Shown here one piece after another: positions 1-8,939 of a stretch of 64,000 nucleotides of DNA. The first letter of the stretch is position 1; each line of letters starts with the position of its first letter. The notes beneath the pieces are model-generated. The model was not told the DNA's origin, ran no database searches, and was given only the letters and a program-made list of their open reading frames with translations. The stretch is from Alphaproteobacteria bacterium (GTDB lineage Bacteria; Pseudomonadota; Alphaproteobacteria; Bin65): assembly GCA_022819985.1 (NCBI GenBank), contig JAJEGH010000027.1:98491-162490 (forward strand). Direction: 5' to 3'. Made by a program: the position numbers and the translations under genes.

Positions 1-995
1 AAGCCGAGCACGGCCGGGCTGTCCTCGGCATAGGCGCCGCCGTCGTAGACGATCTCGAGGTCCCGGGCGACCAGCGTTCCATCCGCCTTTGCGCCGGTCT
101 TGACCCGGACGATCGCCGGATGGCGCCGGCGCATCATCATGAAATCCTCTTCGCGGGTCAGCGTCAGCCTGACCGGCCGGCCGGTCGCCCGGGCGAGATG
201 GGCCACGAGAGGCTGGACCGTCACGCCGGACTTGCCGCCGAACGCGCCGCCGACCGCCGGGGTGGTCGCGCGGATTTTCGACATCGGAAGGTCGAGCGCC
301 CGCGACAGCGTCGCCTGCACCTTGTTGACCGACTGGTTGGCCGACCGGACGGTCAGCTTGCCGGCCCGATCGAACTCGGCGATGGCCGAGACCGGCTCCA
401 GATAGACATGGGATTGCGACGGCACTTCGTAGACGCCGTCCACGACGACATCGCAATCCGCCCAGGCCGCTTCGACATCGCCCTCGCTGAATTCCTGCCG
501 CGCGATCTCGTTGACGCGCTCGAAGCCGAGGTCCGGGCGCTTCTCGTAGCTGTCGAAGTGCGGATGTACCGGGACCGCCCCATCCCTCAGCGCTTCCTCG
601 ATGCTCAGGACCGGCGTCAGTTCTTCGTAGTCGACCTCGATCAGTGCCGCTGCCGCGCGGGCGGTGGCAAGGTCGGCCGCGGCGACGGCGGCAACCGGTT
701 CGCCGACATAGCGCACCACGCCGGCGGCAAGCGCGGTCTCGTCGTAGACGAACAGCCCCCAGCGGCGCTCCGGCAGGTCTGCGCCGGTCAGCACCGCCTT
801 GACGCCGGGCAGCGCCCGGGCGGCGGCGGTGTCGATGCCGAGGATGCGCGCGCTCGGCCAGGGGCTGCCGAGGATGGCCGCGTGCAGCATACCGGGCCGG
901 GCGAGGTCGTCGGTATAGCGCGCCGCGCCGGCCAGCTTGTCGGCCGCATCGCGGCGCGGCAGCCGCTTGCCGATCGCTTCGGGAAGATCGTTCAT
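1..995 (-). CDS. Molybdenum hydroxylase large subunit (xanthine dehydrogenase family), N-terminal part, cut by window edge
   Basis: The visible 331 residues are the N-terminal part of a molybdopterin-binding subunit of the xanthine dehydrogenase/aldehyde oxidoreductase/CO dehydrogenase superfamily. It starts MNDLPEAIGKRLPRRDA and has the family phrases LTGADLP, VGEPVAAVAA and GGAFGGKSG. It is clearly paralogous to the large subunit at 17132-19459. The ATG overlaps the stop of the 2Fe-2S gene by four bases (ATGA), so the three subunits form one operon in the order FAD, 2Fe-2S, Mo. The active-site loop and catalytic Glu lie outside the window, so xanthine, CO or another heterocycle cannot be distinguished as substrate. 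The enzyme is probably cytoplasmic. Confidence 0.9.
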   Translation of the reverse strand, partial: MNDLPEAIGKRLPRRDAADKLAGAARYTDDLARPGMLHAAILGSPWPSARILGIDTAAARALPGVKAVLTGADLPERRWGLFVYDETALAAGVVRYVGEPVAAVAAADLATARAAAALIEVDYEELTPVLSIEEALRDGAVPVHPHFDSYEKRPDLGFERVNEIARQEFSEGDVEAAWADCDVVVDGVYEVPSQSHVYLEPVSAIAEFDRAGKLTVRSANQSVNKVQATLSRALDLPMSKIRATTPAVGGAFGGKSGVTVQPLVAHLARATGRPVRLTLTREEDFMMMRRRHPAIVRVKTGAKADGTLVARDLEIVYDGGAYAEDSPAVLG

Positions 996-1495
996 TGCGC
1001 GGGCAGTCCGGGTTCGCTCCCGACGCAGCGCCCGCCGGCCCGTACGGCGGCTTCGACGATGCTGACATAGCCGGTGCAGCGGCAGATGTTGCCGCCCAGC
1101 CAATGGCGCACCGCCTCCGCGTCCGGCGGTTCGACGGCGCTGCGGAACAGGTCGGTCAGGGCGACGACGATGCCGGGCGTGCAGTAGCCGCACTGCACGG
1201 CGCCGGACTTCGCCATCTCCTCGCCCAGAACGGCGGCGTTCGGGTCGCCGTCCAGCCCTTCCACGGTCACGACATCGCGCCCGGCGCAATCGGCGGCCAG
1301 CATCAGGCAGGCGCGCGCCGCCCTGCCGTCGACCAGCACGGTGCACGCGCCGCAGACACCGCTGTTGCAACCGCGCTTGCTGCCGGTCAGTTGCGCCGCG
1401 CCGCGTAACAGGTCCAGCAGCGTCGCGCCCGGCCCGGCGACGAGGGTCAGCGGATCGCCGTTCACCGTGAGGCCGACTCCTGCGGCCGCCGTCAT
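992..1495 (-). CDS. Molybdenum hydroxylase small subunit, two [2Fe-2S] clusters
   Basis: This 167-residue electron-transfer subunit carries both clusters of the family. The plant-ferredoxin-type motif (RGCNSGVCGACTVLVDG, closing Cys in AARAC) binds the first. The C-terminal helical-bundle motif CGYCTPG followed by CRCTGY binds the second. Electrons pass from the Mo centre through these clusters to FAD. I chose the ATG at 1495 because it overlaps the FAD-subunit stop in ATGA and gives the normal family length; the frame stays open further upstream but that extension is not family-like. It is co-transcribed with the flanking subunits. Confidence 0.93.
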   Translation of the reverse strand: MTAAAGVGLTVNGDPLTLVAGPGATLLDLLRGAAQLTGSKRGCNSGVCGACTVLVDGRAARACLMLAADCAGRDVVTVEGLDGDPNAAVLGEEMAKSGAVQCGYCTPGIVVALTDLFRSAVEPPDAEAVRHWLGGNICRCTGYVSIVEAAVRAGGRCVGSEPGLPAQ

Positions 1496-2346
1496 GACCG
1501 GGCTTCCGACTTTGCCATGGCGGCCTCGACCGCGCGGGCGACCAGGCCGGGAATGATGCGCCGGCGGTATTCGGCGGAGCCGCGCATGTCGGCGAGCGGC
1601 TCGGCGGCCTCCTGCAACAGGGCGCCGGCCCGGGCGACGGCTTTGCCGTCCGGCCGCGTATCGGCCAGCGCCTCGTCCGCCGCATCCAGGCGCAGCGGTC
1701 CGGCGGCGCAACTGCCCAGCACGATGCGGGCGGCGCGGCAGACGCCCCCCTCCAGGGTCAGGGTGGCCGCGACCGACACCGTGGCATAGTCGCCGTCCAC
1801 CCTGGCGAATTTGTAGTATGCGCCGACGGAGCCGGTGGGCGGCGGCAGAAGATGGATCGCCGTCAGGATCTCGTCTTCGGCGAGCGCCGTGGTCAGGTAA
1901 TCGACGAAGAAATCCCCGGCGGAAAGGCTGCGTTCGCCGGTTGGGCCTACGGCGGTCAGCCGGGCGTCGGCGGCGACGAAGGCGGGCGGCAGGTCGGCCG
2001 CCGGATCGGCATGGCACAGAGCGCCGCCGACCGTGCCGAAATTGCGGATCGCCGGGTGGGCGACCTGCTGCGCGGCCTCGCAGAGCACGGCAAGGGCGCC
2101 GGGAAGACCGGCCGCGGCGAGCGCCGCCTGGGTGACGGCCGCGCCCATCGTGACGCCGCCGCCGGCATGGCGAACCAAGCGGTCCAGCCCCTCGACCTTG
2201 CGCAGCGAAACCAGGGCGGGCGGATCGAGGAGCCCGAGATTCAGCATCGCCACCAGGGTCTGGCCGCCGGCGATGCAGCGCGCCTCCTCGTGGGCGGCGA
2301 GAAGCGTAACGGCCTCGTCGATCGTGGTCGGGTGGAAGAGCTGCAT
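1492..2346 (-). CDS. Molybdenum hydroxylase medium subunit, FAD-binding
   Basis: This 284-residue CoxM/XdhB-type subunit holds FAD and passes electrons to the acceptor. FAD-loop motifs are visible: AGGQTLVAMLN near residues 30-40 and GTVGGALCHADPAAD near residues 100-115. The start at 2346 (MQLFHPTTIDEAV) matches the family; upstream codons encode an Arg-rich, non-family stretch. It is the first gene of the minus-strand trio and is divergent from the dioxygenase at 2465, so the 118-bp gap between them should hold both promoters. Its paralogue in this window is 19938-20792. Confidence 0.92.
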   Translation of the reverse strand: MQLFHPTTIDEAVTLLAAHEEARCIAGGQTLVAMLNLGLLDPPALVSLRKVEGLDRLVRHAGGGVTMGAAVTQAALAAAGLPGALAVLCEAAQQVAHPAIRNFGTVGGALCHADPAADLPPAFVAADARLTAVGPTGERSLSAGDFFVDYLTTALAEDEILTAIHLLPPPTGSVGAYYKFARVDGDYATVSVAATLTLEGGVCRAARIVLGSCAAGPLRLDAADEALADTRPDGKAVARAGALLQEAAEPLADMRGSAEYRRRIIPGLVARAVEAAMAKSEARS

Positions 2347-2464
2347 ACGGGCCCGATTGTGTCGCGCCCGGCGGCGCGTTCGCCCGGCCATGCTATCAGG
2401 AGCGGGTTTCTGACAGAAGAATATTGAGCTACAGTTTGAAACGGATCAGCGAAAAAACGGCACG

Positions 2465-3442
2465 ATGAACGGCGCTCCGGCTTCCCAAATTCCCATCGTC
2501 GATCTGCGCGACTATCTCGCGGGCGCCGAGGCCGGCCGGGCCGCGGCGGCGAGGGACATCTGCGTGGCGCTGGAAGGGATCGGCTTCTTCGGCATCGCCA
2601 ATCACGGCGTTTCGAAGGGCGTCGTCCAGGCGGCCTTTGCCGCGTCGCAGCGCTTTTTCGGCCAGCCGCTGGCCGACAAGCTGGCGGTGCGGATCAACAT
2701 GGGCCATCGCGGCTACATGCCGATGGCCGACCAGCACAGGGCCGATGCGGCGAGACCGAATCTCAGCGAATCCTTCCTGATCGGTCCGGAGCTGGCGGAG
2801 GACGACCCTGCGGTCGTGGAAGGGCGGCCGTTGCACGGGGTCAATCCGTGGCCGGACGGGCTGGACGGTTTCCGGGACGCGCTCGCCGGCTACCGCGACG
2901 CCATGTCGACGCTCGGCCTCAGGCTCCTGCCCCTGTTCGAGACCGCGCTCGACCTGCCAGAAGGCTTCTTTGCCGCGCGCTACCGCAATCCGATGGGTTT
3001 CGTGCGGTCGCTGCACTATCCGCCGCTGCCGGCCGAAGCCGACCCGGAACAGTTCGGCGCCTCGCCGCACAGCGATTTCGGCTTCATCACCATCCTGGCG
3101 CAGGACAATGTCGGCGGCCTTCAGGTCCAGACCCGCGACGGCGACTGGATCGACGCGCCCAACCGGCCCGGCGTATTCCTGGTCAATATCGGCGACATGC
3201 TGATGCGCTGGACCAACGACCGCTTCCGTTCGACCGTGCACCGGGTGATCAATGCGCCGGGCCGGGACCGCTATTCGCTGCCCTTCTTCTTCGATCCGGA
3301 TTTCGAGACCGAGGTTGCCTGCCTGGAAAGCTGCACCGGCCCCGGCAACCCGCCGCGCTACGATCCGGTGGTGTGGGGCGACTATCTTACCGCCAGCTTC
3401 AACGCCAACCACGCCTACCGCAAGAAAGCCGGCAGAACGTAG
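2465..3442 (+). CDS. 2-oxoglutarate/Fe(II)-dependent dioxygenase, isopenicillin N synthase family
   Basis: This 325-residue soluble oxygenase has the N-terminal DIOX_N region (IPIVDLRDYL, then GFFGIANHGVS) and the C-terminal jelly-roll. The iron ligands are visible as H202-x-D204 (PHSDFGF) and H259 (STVHRV); R269 in RYS is the 2-oxoglutarate anchor. Members hydroxylate, desaturate or ring-close small molecules, and nothing here fixes the substrate. It is divergent from a molybdenum hydroxylase operon and convergent with a TRAP transporter, which suggests catabolism of an imported organic acid or heterocycle. No strong ribosome binding site precedes the ATG. Confidence 0.88.
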   Translation: MNGAPASQIPIVDLRDYLAGAEAGRAAAARDICVALEGIGFFGIANHGVSKGVVQAAFAASQRFFGQPLADKLAVRINMGHRGYMPMADQHRADAARPNLSESFLIGPELAEDDPAVVEGRPLHGVNPWPDGLDGFRDALAGYRDAMSTLGLRLLPLFETALDLPEGFFAARYRNPMGFVRSLHYPPLPAEADPEQFGASPHSDFGFITILAQDNVGGLQVQTRDGDWIDAPNRPGVFLVNIGDMLMRWTNDRFRSTVHRVINAPGRDRYSLPFFFDPDFETEVACLESCTGPGNPPRYDPVVWGDYLTASFNANHAYRKKAGRT

Positions 3443-3458
3443 GAAAGCCGGGCCCGCC

Positions 3459-4772
3459 TCAGAGCAGCGACGGCACGAACAGCGAGAGCGGCGGCACCAG
3501 GACGATCAGGGTCAGCCGCAGGATGTCGGCGCACCAGAAGGGCGTGACGCCGGCGAAGATAGTGCCGGTGCTGACGTCCGGCAGCACACCGCGCAGGACA
3601 TAGACATTGAGCCCGACCGGCGGCGTGATCAGGCTGATCTCCGTCACCACGACCACGACGATGCCGAACCAGATCAGCACCTCCGGCTTGGTCATGCCCA
3701 GGCCGTCGGCAAGCGCCACGATCAGCGGCACGAAAACCGGCACCGTGAGCAGCAGCATCGACAGGCTCTCGAACACGCAGCCGAGGAGGATGTAGATCAC
3801 CATGATGCCGAAGATCACGAAGATCGGCTCGATCGCCAGCGAGCGCACGAACTCCGCCAACTGGTTCGGCATGCCGGTTTCGTTGATGAAGTTGGCGAAG
3901 ATCAGCGCGCCGATCAGGACGACGAACAGCATCGACGTAGTGACGCCGGTCTCCGCCAGCACGCGGAACAGCATCCGCCGGTCGAGCACCCGCTTGAACA
4001 GGGTGAACAGCAGCGCGCCGAAGGCGCCGATGCCGGCCGCCTCGGTCGGCGTGAAGGCGCCGACATAGATGCCGCCGATCACGACGACGAACAGCACCAC
4101 CACGCCCCAGACGTCGCGCAGGGCGCGCCAGCGCTCGGGCCAGGCCGTCCGTTCGCCGGGCGGCCCCAGCTCCGGCTTCAGGCGGATCATGAACTGCACC
4201 GCGCCGACGTAGAACAGGATGCCGACGATGCCGGGAAGGATTCCGGCGGCGAACAGCTTGCTGACATCGGACTGGGTGATCAGGCCGTAGATGACCAGCA
4301 CGACGCTGGGCGGGATCAGAATGCCCAGCGTCCCGCCGGCGGCGATCGAGCCGGTCGCGATGCTGTCGGCGTAGCCGAAGCGGCGCATCGACGGCATCGC
4401 CACCTTGGCCATGGTCGCCGCCGTGGCGAGCGACGAACCGCAGATCGCGCTGAAACCGCCGCAGGCCACGATGGTCGCCATTGCGAGGCCGCCGCGGCGG
4501 TGGCCGAGAAAGGCGTTGGAAGCGGTGTAGAGCTGCTCGGACAGGCCGGCCCGGCTGACGAAATTGCCCATCAGGATAAACAACGGCACGACCGACAAGG
4601 CATAGGATTCGGCGGTGTCGCGCGCGATCTGGGCGATCAGCGAAAAGGCGGGCGGCCAGTCGATCAGGATCGCGTAGCCGACCGCGCCGACCAGTGCCAT
4701 CGCAAAGGCGATCGGCAGGCGCAGGAAAACCAGAACCAGGAGAACGGCGAATCCCAGGGCGGCGGCGAGCAT
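3459..4772 (-). CDS. dctM: TRAP transporter large permease (DctM family)
   Basis: This 437-residue inner-membrane protein has about twelve hydrophobic segments typical of DctM, the sodium-driven transport subunit of tripartite ATP-independent periplasmic transporters. Family phrases include GNFVSRAGLSEQLY, CGGFSAICGSSLATAATM and GGTLGILIPPSVVLVIYG. It lies 22 bases downstream of dctQ, with dctP upstream, all on the minus strand. Substrates of the family are usually carboxylates or similar anions; which one cannot be read from the sequence. Confidence 0.95.
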   Translation of the reverse strand: MLAAALGFAVLLVLVFLRLPIAFAMALVGAVGYAILIDWPPAFSLIAQIARDTAESYALSVVPLFILMGNFVSRAGLSEQLYTASNAFLGHRRGGLAMATIVACGGFSAICGSSLATAATMAKVAMPSMRRFGYADSIATGSIAAGGTLGILIPPSVVLVIYGLITQSDVSKLFAAGILPGIVGILFYVGAVQFMIRLKPELGPPGERTAWPERWRALRDVWGVVVLFVVVIGGIYVGAFTPTEAAGIGAFGALLFTLFKRVLDRRMLFRVLAETGVTTSMLFVVLIGALIFANFINETGMPNQLAEFVRSLAIEPIFVIFGIMVIYILLGCVFESLSMLLLTVPVFVPLIVALADGLGMTKPEVLIWFGIVVVVVTEISLITPPVGLNVYVLRGVLPDVSTGTIFAGVTPFWCADILRLTLIVLVPPLSLFVPSLL

Positions 4773-4794
4773 GGCTGGCTTCGTCGCCCTCGGC

Positions 4795-5328
4795 TCAGAT
4801 CAGTCCCGGCGCCGGCTCGGTATGGCCGCGCAGATAGCGCCCGATGTTGGCCAGCGAGATCAGCGCGCCCACCCCGGTCAGCACCGCCATGTAGTAGATG
4901 AGCGGCGCCTGGGGCAGCCGCAGATATTCCGTGACGTCCCCATAGTCGGCAATCTTGACGGCATAGAGCCAGAGTTGCCACGCGAGAACCGCCAGGATCG
5001 CCGCGCAGACAAGGTTGATCGCGATCTGGCGCGGCCGCACCAGCGCGCCCGGCGTCATCGGATCGAGCAGGTCGATGGTGACATGGCTCTCCTGCCGGCA
5101 CACCGACGGCAGCCCGGCATAGATCAGCGCCGCCATCAGGACTTCGGTGATCTCGGAGCCGCCGGGCAGGGGCGCATTGAGCAGCTCGCGGCCGAACACG
5201 TCGACCACGCTGACCAGCATGATGAAGAACAGGAACAGCCCGGCCAGCCCGCCGGACACCCGGTGAACCTCCTGGGTGAAGCGGGCTGGCGGAAGCTGTG
5301 TCGCCGAACCGGACGATTCGTTCGGCAT
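4795..5328 (-). CDS. dctQ: TRAP transporter small permease (DctQ family)
   Basis: This 177-residue membrane protein has four predicted helices, the first around FLFFIMLVSVVDVFGREL and the last around YYMAVLTGVGALISLANI. The phrase RQESHVTIDLL is characteristic of DctQ. It pairs with DctM to form the membrane complex that accepts substrate from the periplasmic binding protein. It lies 28 bases downstream of dctP and 22 upstream of dctM, consistent with a single three-gene transcript. Confidence 0.93.
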   Translation of the reverse strand: MPNESSGSATQLPPARFTQEVHRVSGGLAGLFLFFIMLVSVVDVFGRELLNAPLPGGSEITEVLMAALIYAGLPSVCRQESHVTIDLLDPMTPGALVRPRQIAINLVCAAILAVLAWQLWLYAVKIADYGDVTEYLRLPQAPLIYYMAVLTGVGALISLANIGRYLRGHTEPAPGLI

Positions 5329-5356
5329 GGCGGCAGGGCGCAGACGCGCAGGCTGC

Positions 5357-6376
5357 CTACATGCCCTTCTTGACCTTCTGGACCTCGGCCCGCAGCGCCT
5401 TCAGCACGTCCGCGGCGTCCTTGGCGCCTTCGGCCACGGCCCGCTTGATCCACCAGTCGTCGAGGCCGGCGAGTTTGGCCTTGACCGCCTTGGCCGTCGC
5501 CGCATCAAAAGAGCCGACCTTGTTGCCGGCGGCCGTCAGCTTCTCCACGGCCAGGCTGTCGGCGCCGTCCCAGGTCCGGCCCATGATGCCGGACATGTGC
5601 TCGCCGCCGACCTTCCCGAGCGAGGCTTTATCGGCCGCGTTCAGGCTGTCGTATTTGCGCTGGTTCATCACCACGGCGAAGCTGGCGGAATAGAGGCCCC
5701 CCGGCAGGGCGTAATGATGCTTGACCACGCCGCCCAGCTTGAAGCTGTAGATCGTCTCGATCGAAAAGAAGATGCCGTCGGCGACGCCCTGCTGCAGGAT
5801 TTCCTGCGCCTTGGTCACCGGGGCGGAAACGCTGACGATGCCGAGCCGCTTGGCGATCTGGCTCTGCACGCCGCCGCCGGTGCGCACCTTCATGCCCTTG
5901 ACCTGGCCGATATTGGCGATCGGACCGCGCGAATGGACCAGGCCGGGGCCGTGGGTGAACAGCGCCACCAGCTGCACGCCCTTGTGCTCGTCGCGCTTGC
6001 CGAATCGGCCGGTGTAGGTGCGCCAGAAGGCGCGGGACATCTGCTCGGCGTTGCCGTCCGCGCCCGGCAGTTCGATCATCTGGGTCAGCACGAAGCGGCC
6101 GGTGGTATAACCGTGGGTGATCCAGGCCATGTCCGCGATGCCGTCGCGCACCCGGTCGTAGAGGACGCGCGGGTTGATCGGCGGATAGGTCATCCTGACC
6201 TTGACCTTGCCGCCGCTGGCCTTGGTAAGGTCCTTGATCCAGGTCGGCCAGCCGTTGGTATTCATGGCGTGGCGCGGGCCGGCATAGGTCTCCAGCCGGA
6301 TCGTCGTGTCCGCCTGGGCTATGCCGCTGACGGTGAGCGCGGCGGCTGCCATGATGATGGATATCGTGCGATACAT
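5357..6376 (-). CDS. dctP: TRAP transporter periplasmic solute-binding protein (DctP family)
   Basis: This 339-residue protein has a Sec signal peptide (MYRTISIIMAAAALTVSG, cleavage likely after AQA) and a DctP fold. The substrate-contacting region is around KGMKVRTGGGVQS, where the Arg that usually clamps a carboxylate is present. I chose the ATG at 6376 because a GGGAGGGAG ribosome binding site sits just upstream and the signal peptide starts there; the open frame extends to 6451 without support. It is the first gene of dctPQM and is divergent from an enoyl-CoA hydratase gene. The ligand is probably an organic acid but is not determined. Confidence 0.93.
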   Translation of the reverse strand: MYRTISIIMAAAALTVSGIAQADTTIRLETYAGPRHAMNTNGWPTWIKDLTKASGGKVKVRMTYPPINPRVLYDRVRDGIADMAWITHGYTTGRFVLTQMIELPGADGNAEQMSRAFWRTYTGRFGKRDEHKGVQLVALFTHGPGLVHSRGPIANIGQVKGMKVRTGGGVQSQIAKRLGIVSVSAPVTKAQEILQQGVADGIFFSIETIYSFKLGGVVKHHYALPGGLYSASFAVVMNQRKYDSLNAADKASLGKVGGEHMSGIMGRTWDGADSLAVEKLTAAGNKVGSFDAATAKAVKAKLAGLDDWWIKRAVAEGAKDAADVLKALRAEVQKVKKGM

Positions 6377-6523
6377 GTTTGAACTCCCTCCCTCGGTGAT
6401 GAAACCGGTCTTCGACTGCCCGCCTGGGCTGTATTCCCGAATACTCCTCATGCTATTTCAAAAGATAAGGCCGCGAAAGATGTTCGGACGTAGCATCCGA
6501 AGCGGACGCAGGGAGACGGCAGC

Positions 6524-7378
6524 GTGGACTATCTTGACCTAACCGTCGAACGGCACACGCTGGAACGCGGCGGCGCAGTCGGCAGAATCGTCATCGACCG
6601 GCCGGACCGGCTGAACGCCCTGCGCATGACCGTGACCGATCGCGAACTGATCCATGCCCTCGACGCGTTCGAGGCGGACGACGATGTGCGCGCGGTTATC
6701 CTGACCGGGGCCGGCGACCGCGCCTTCTGCACCGGCTGGGATCTGTCGCTGATCGAGGACAGTTCGATTCCGGCGCTCGAAAGCCTGGTTCGCGCCAATA
6801 CGGAGTTGTTTCTCAAAGTCTGGCATCTGCGCCAGCCGGTCATCGCGGCGGTTAACGGGCACGCTGTCGGCACAGGGGCTGCCATCGCCATGGCTGCAGA
6901 CCTGACCGTCGTTTCGGAGACTGCGCGGCTCGCCGAGCCGGAAATCCGCCACGGCGCACTCTCTCCCTTCCTGATCCTGCCGTTCCTGACCCACGCCAAG
7001 GCGGTGCACGAATTCTACTACACCGGCGATGCGCTGGACGCCCAGGCGATGCACCGCCTGGGGCTGACCAACGCGGTCGTGCCGCCCGAACAACTGGCCG
7101 AAGAAGCAATGCGCGCTGCGACGCGCTTGGCGCTGGTGCCGCCGTGGGCGCTGCAAATGAAGAAGCGCAGCCTGCGGGCCGCCTACGAGGCGATGGGATT
7201 CGGCACAGCGATCCGGCAGCACGCCCTGGCCGACACCGTGGTGATCGGCGGTGATTTTCCGGAGCAGCGAGTACTGCAGGACATCCTTGAAGAACAGGGC
7301 ATGCGCGCCTTCCTGCAAGCGCGGGACGGGCCGTTCCGGGACATCGCGCCACCCAGCACCGAATCCGGGAGGCCGTGA
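6524..7378 (+). CDS. Enoyl-CoA hydratase/isomerase (crotonase) family protein
   Basis: This 284-residue cytoplasmic crotonase has the CoA-binding oxyanion strands AFCTGWDL (about 67-74) and GHAVGTGAA (about 112-120). It starts at a GTG preceded by GGGAG eight bases upstream. The stop is 10 bases before the acyl-CoA ligase gene, so the two likely act on one pathway: ligation of an acid to CoA, then hydration of the enoyl-CoA. It is divergent from the TRAP operon, which may import the acid. The exact crotonase reaction (hydratase, isomerase or hydrolase) cannot be told from sequence. Confidence 0.88.
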   Translation: MDYLDLTVERHTLERGGAVGRIVIDRPDRLNALRMTVTDRELIHALDAFEADDDVRAVILTGAGDRAFCTGWDLSLIEDSSIPALESLVRANTELFLKVWHLRQPVIAAVNGHAVGTGAAIAMAADLTVVSETARLAEPEIRHGALSPFLILPFLTHAKAVHEFYYTGDALDAQAMHRLGLTNAVVPPEQLAEEAMRAATRLALVPPWALQMKKRSLRAAYEAMGFGTAIRQHALADTVVIGGDFPEQRVLQDILEEQGMRAFLQARDGPFRDIAPPSTESGRP

Positions 7379-7388
7379 CCTGAAAACG

Positions 7389-8939
7389 ATGGCCGGCTCC
7401 GAAGGCATCGGAGGGTCCATGCCCACGGTCGGCGCCCTGCTCGAGCGCCGTGCCCTGCTCGACCGGAACGCGCTGGCGCTGATCGGGGGATCGCTCCGAC
7501 TGAACTTCGGGCAGTTGCAGGCCTGGGCGGAAGCTGTCGCCAACGCCCTGGCGACCGTTGGCGTGGGCAAGGGCGACCGCGTCGCCGTCCTCTCGCCCAA
7601 CAGCGCCGAGGGCGTTGCGCTCTACTATGGCGCCGCTCGGAGCGGCGCCATCCTGTGCAATCTCAACGTCCGGCTGGCGGAAAACGAGCTTGCCGCAATT
7701 CTGGCGGATGCCGAACCGGCGCTACTGGTCGCCCATCCCGATCTTTCGGACCTCGCCCACACCCTTGCAAAACGGGTCCGGATCGGGCGGGTCTGGCGTT
7801 TCGATGCAGCGCCGATGCCGCGGCCCCCGGAGAGGCCGGACATACCCAATTTTGCGGCTGCCGGAACCGTTTGCGGGCAGTCGCCGGTCGCCGCCGCCGA
7901 TCCGCTGCTGCTTGTCTATACCTCGGGCACGACCGGCCGGCCGAAGGGCGCCGTGATGACCCATGCCGGCATGGTCTGGGCGTCGGCGACGATGGCCCAT
8001 ACCTTGGACTACCGCTACCGGGACATCGGATTGATCCCGGCGCCGCTGTTCCATGTCGGCGGCATGTCCTTCGCCACCTTCTTCGTTCATGCCGGCACAA
8101 CAGCGGTTCTACCGCCGGCCTGGCAGCCAGAAGCGATTCTGGACCTGATCGCGGCTGAACGGGTCAACCATTTCTTCGCCGTCGCGGCAATGCTGCGGGG
8201 GCTGCTCGACGCGCCGGGATTCGCGCAAGCCGACCTGTCGAGCCTGCGCTGGATCATGGCGGGCGGCGCGCCCGTGCCAACCGACCTGATCCGCTCCTTC
8301 GGGCAGCGCGGCATTCCACTGCTGCAGACCTACGGCGCAACGGAAACTGCTGGGCCGGCGACGGCGGTCGATCTGGCTCACGCCGAAGCCAAGGCCGGTT
8401 CTGCAGGGCTGCCCTTCTTCCATACCGATCTGCGCATCGTGGGCGAGGCCGACCGGGCACTGCCGGCAGGCGCGGTCGGCGAGATCCAGGTGCGTGCGCC
8501 GCATCTGTTCGCCGGTTACTGGCGCAATCCGGCGGAAACCGCCGCGGCTTTCGCCTGCGACTGGTACCGGACGGGCGACTTCGGCCGGCTGGACCGGGAG
8601 GGGTATCTCTGGATCGAGGGGCGCCGCGGAGACCTCATCGTGTCGGGCGGCGAGAATATCTTTCCTACCGAGATCGAGGCTGTTCTAGAGGCGCATCCGG
8701 CGATCGCCGAGGCTGCGGTCGTCGGCCGGCCCGATCCGGCGTGGGGCGAAGTTCCGGCCGCAATAATCGTGGCGGCGCCGGGCTCCGTGGCCCCGGGCCC
8801 GGCCGAACTGGAGCGCTTCTGCACCGGCCGGCTCGCCCGCTACAAGATTCCCAAGCTGGTCGAGGAGTTGGAAGTGCCGTTACCGCGAAACGCGGCGGGT
8901 AAACTCCTCAGGCTTCTGTTGCGCAAACAACAACAGTAG
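7389..8939 (+). CDS. AMP-dependent acyl-CoA synthetase/ligase
   Basis: This adenylate-forming enzyme of about 516 residues activates a carboxylic acid with ATP and transfers it to CoA. The P-loop YTSGTTGRPKG, the A5 region QTYGATETAG, the A8 hinge YRTGDFGRLD and the C-terminal catalytic Lys region PLPRNAAGKLLR are all present. The start is uncertain: ATG 7389 just follows the upstream stop, while ATG 7419 begins the usual family N-terminus (MPTVGALLERRA) after a GGAGGG very close to it. It is co-transcribed with the crotonase gene. Substrate class is undetermined; a short or aromatic acid is plausible. Confidence 0.88.
   Translation: MAGSEGIGGSMPTVGALLERRALLDRNALALIGGSLRLNFGQLQAWAEAVANALATVGVGKGDRVAVLSPNSAEGVALYYGAARSGAILCNLNVRLAENELAAILADAEPALLVAHPDLSDLAHTLAKRVRIGRVWRFDAAPMPRPPERPDIPNFAAAGTVCGQSPVAAADPLLLVYTSGTTGRPKGAVMTHAGMVWASATMAHTLDYRYRDIGLIPAPLFHVGGMSFATFFVHAGTTAVLPPAWQPEAILDLIAAERVNHFFAVAAMLRGLLDAPGFAQADLSSLRWIMAGGAPVPTDLIRSFGQRGIPLLQTYGATETAGPATAVDLAHAEAKAGSAGLPFFHTDLRIVGEADRALPAGAVGEIQVRAPHLFAGYWRNPAETAAAFACDWYRTGDFGRLDREGYLWIEGRRGDLIVSGGENIFPTEIEAVLEAHPAIAEAAVVGRPDPAWGEVPAAIIVAAPGSVAPGPAELERFCTGRLARYKIPKLVEELEVPLPRNAAGKLLRLLLRKQQQ

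Noticed and set aside
3252..4901. 549-residue plus-strand open frame
   Set aside because: It runs antisense to dctM and is His/Asp/Gln-rich in the way typical of the opposite strand of GC-rich membrane-protein genes; dctM and dctQ explain the region.
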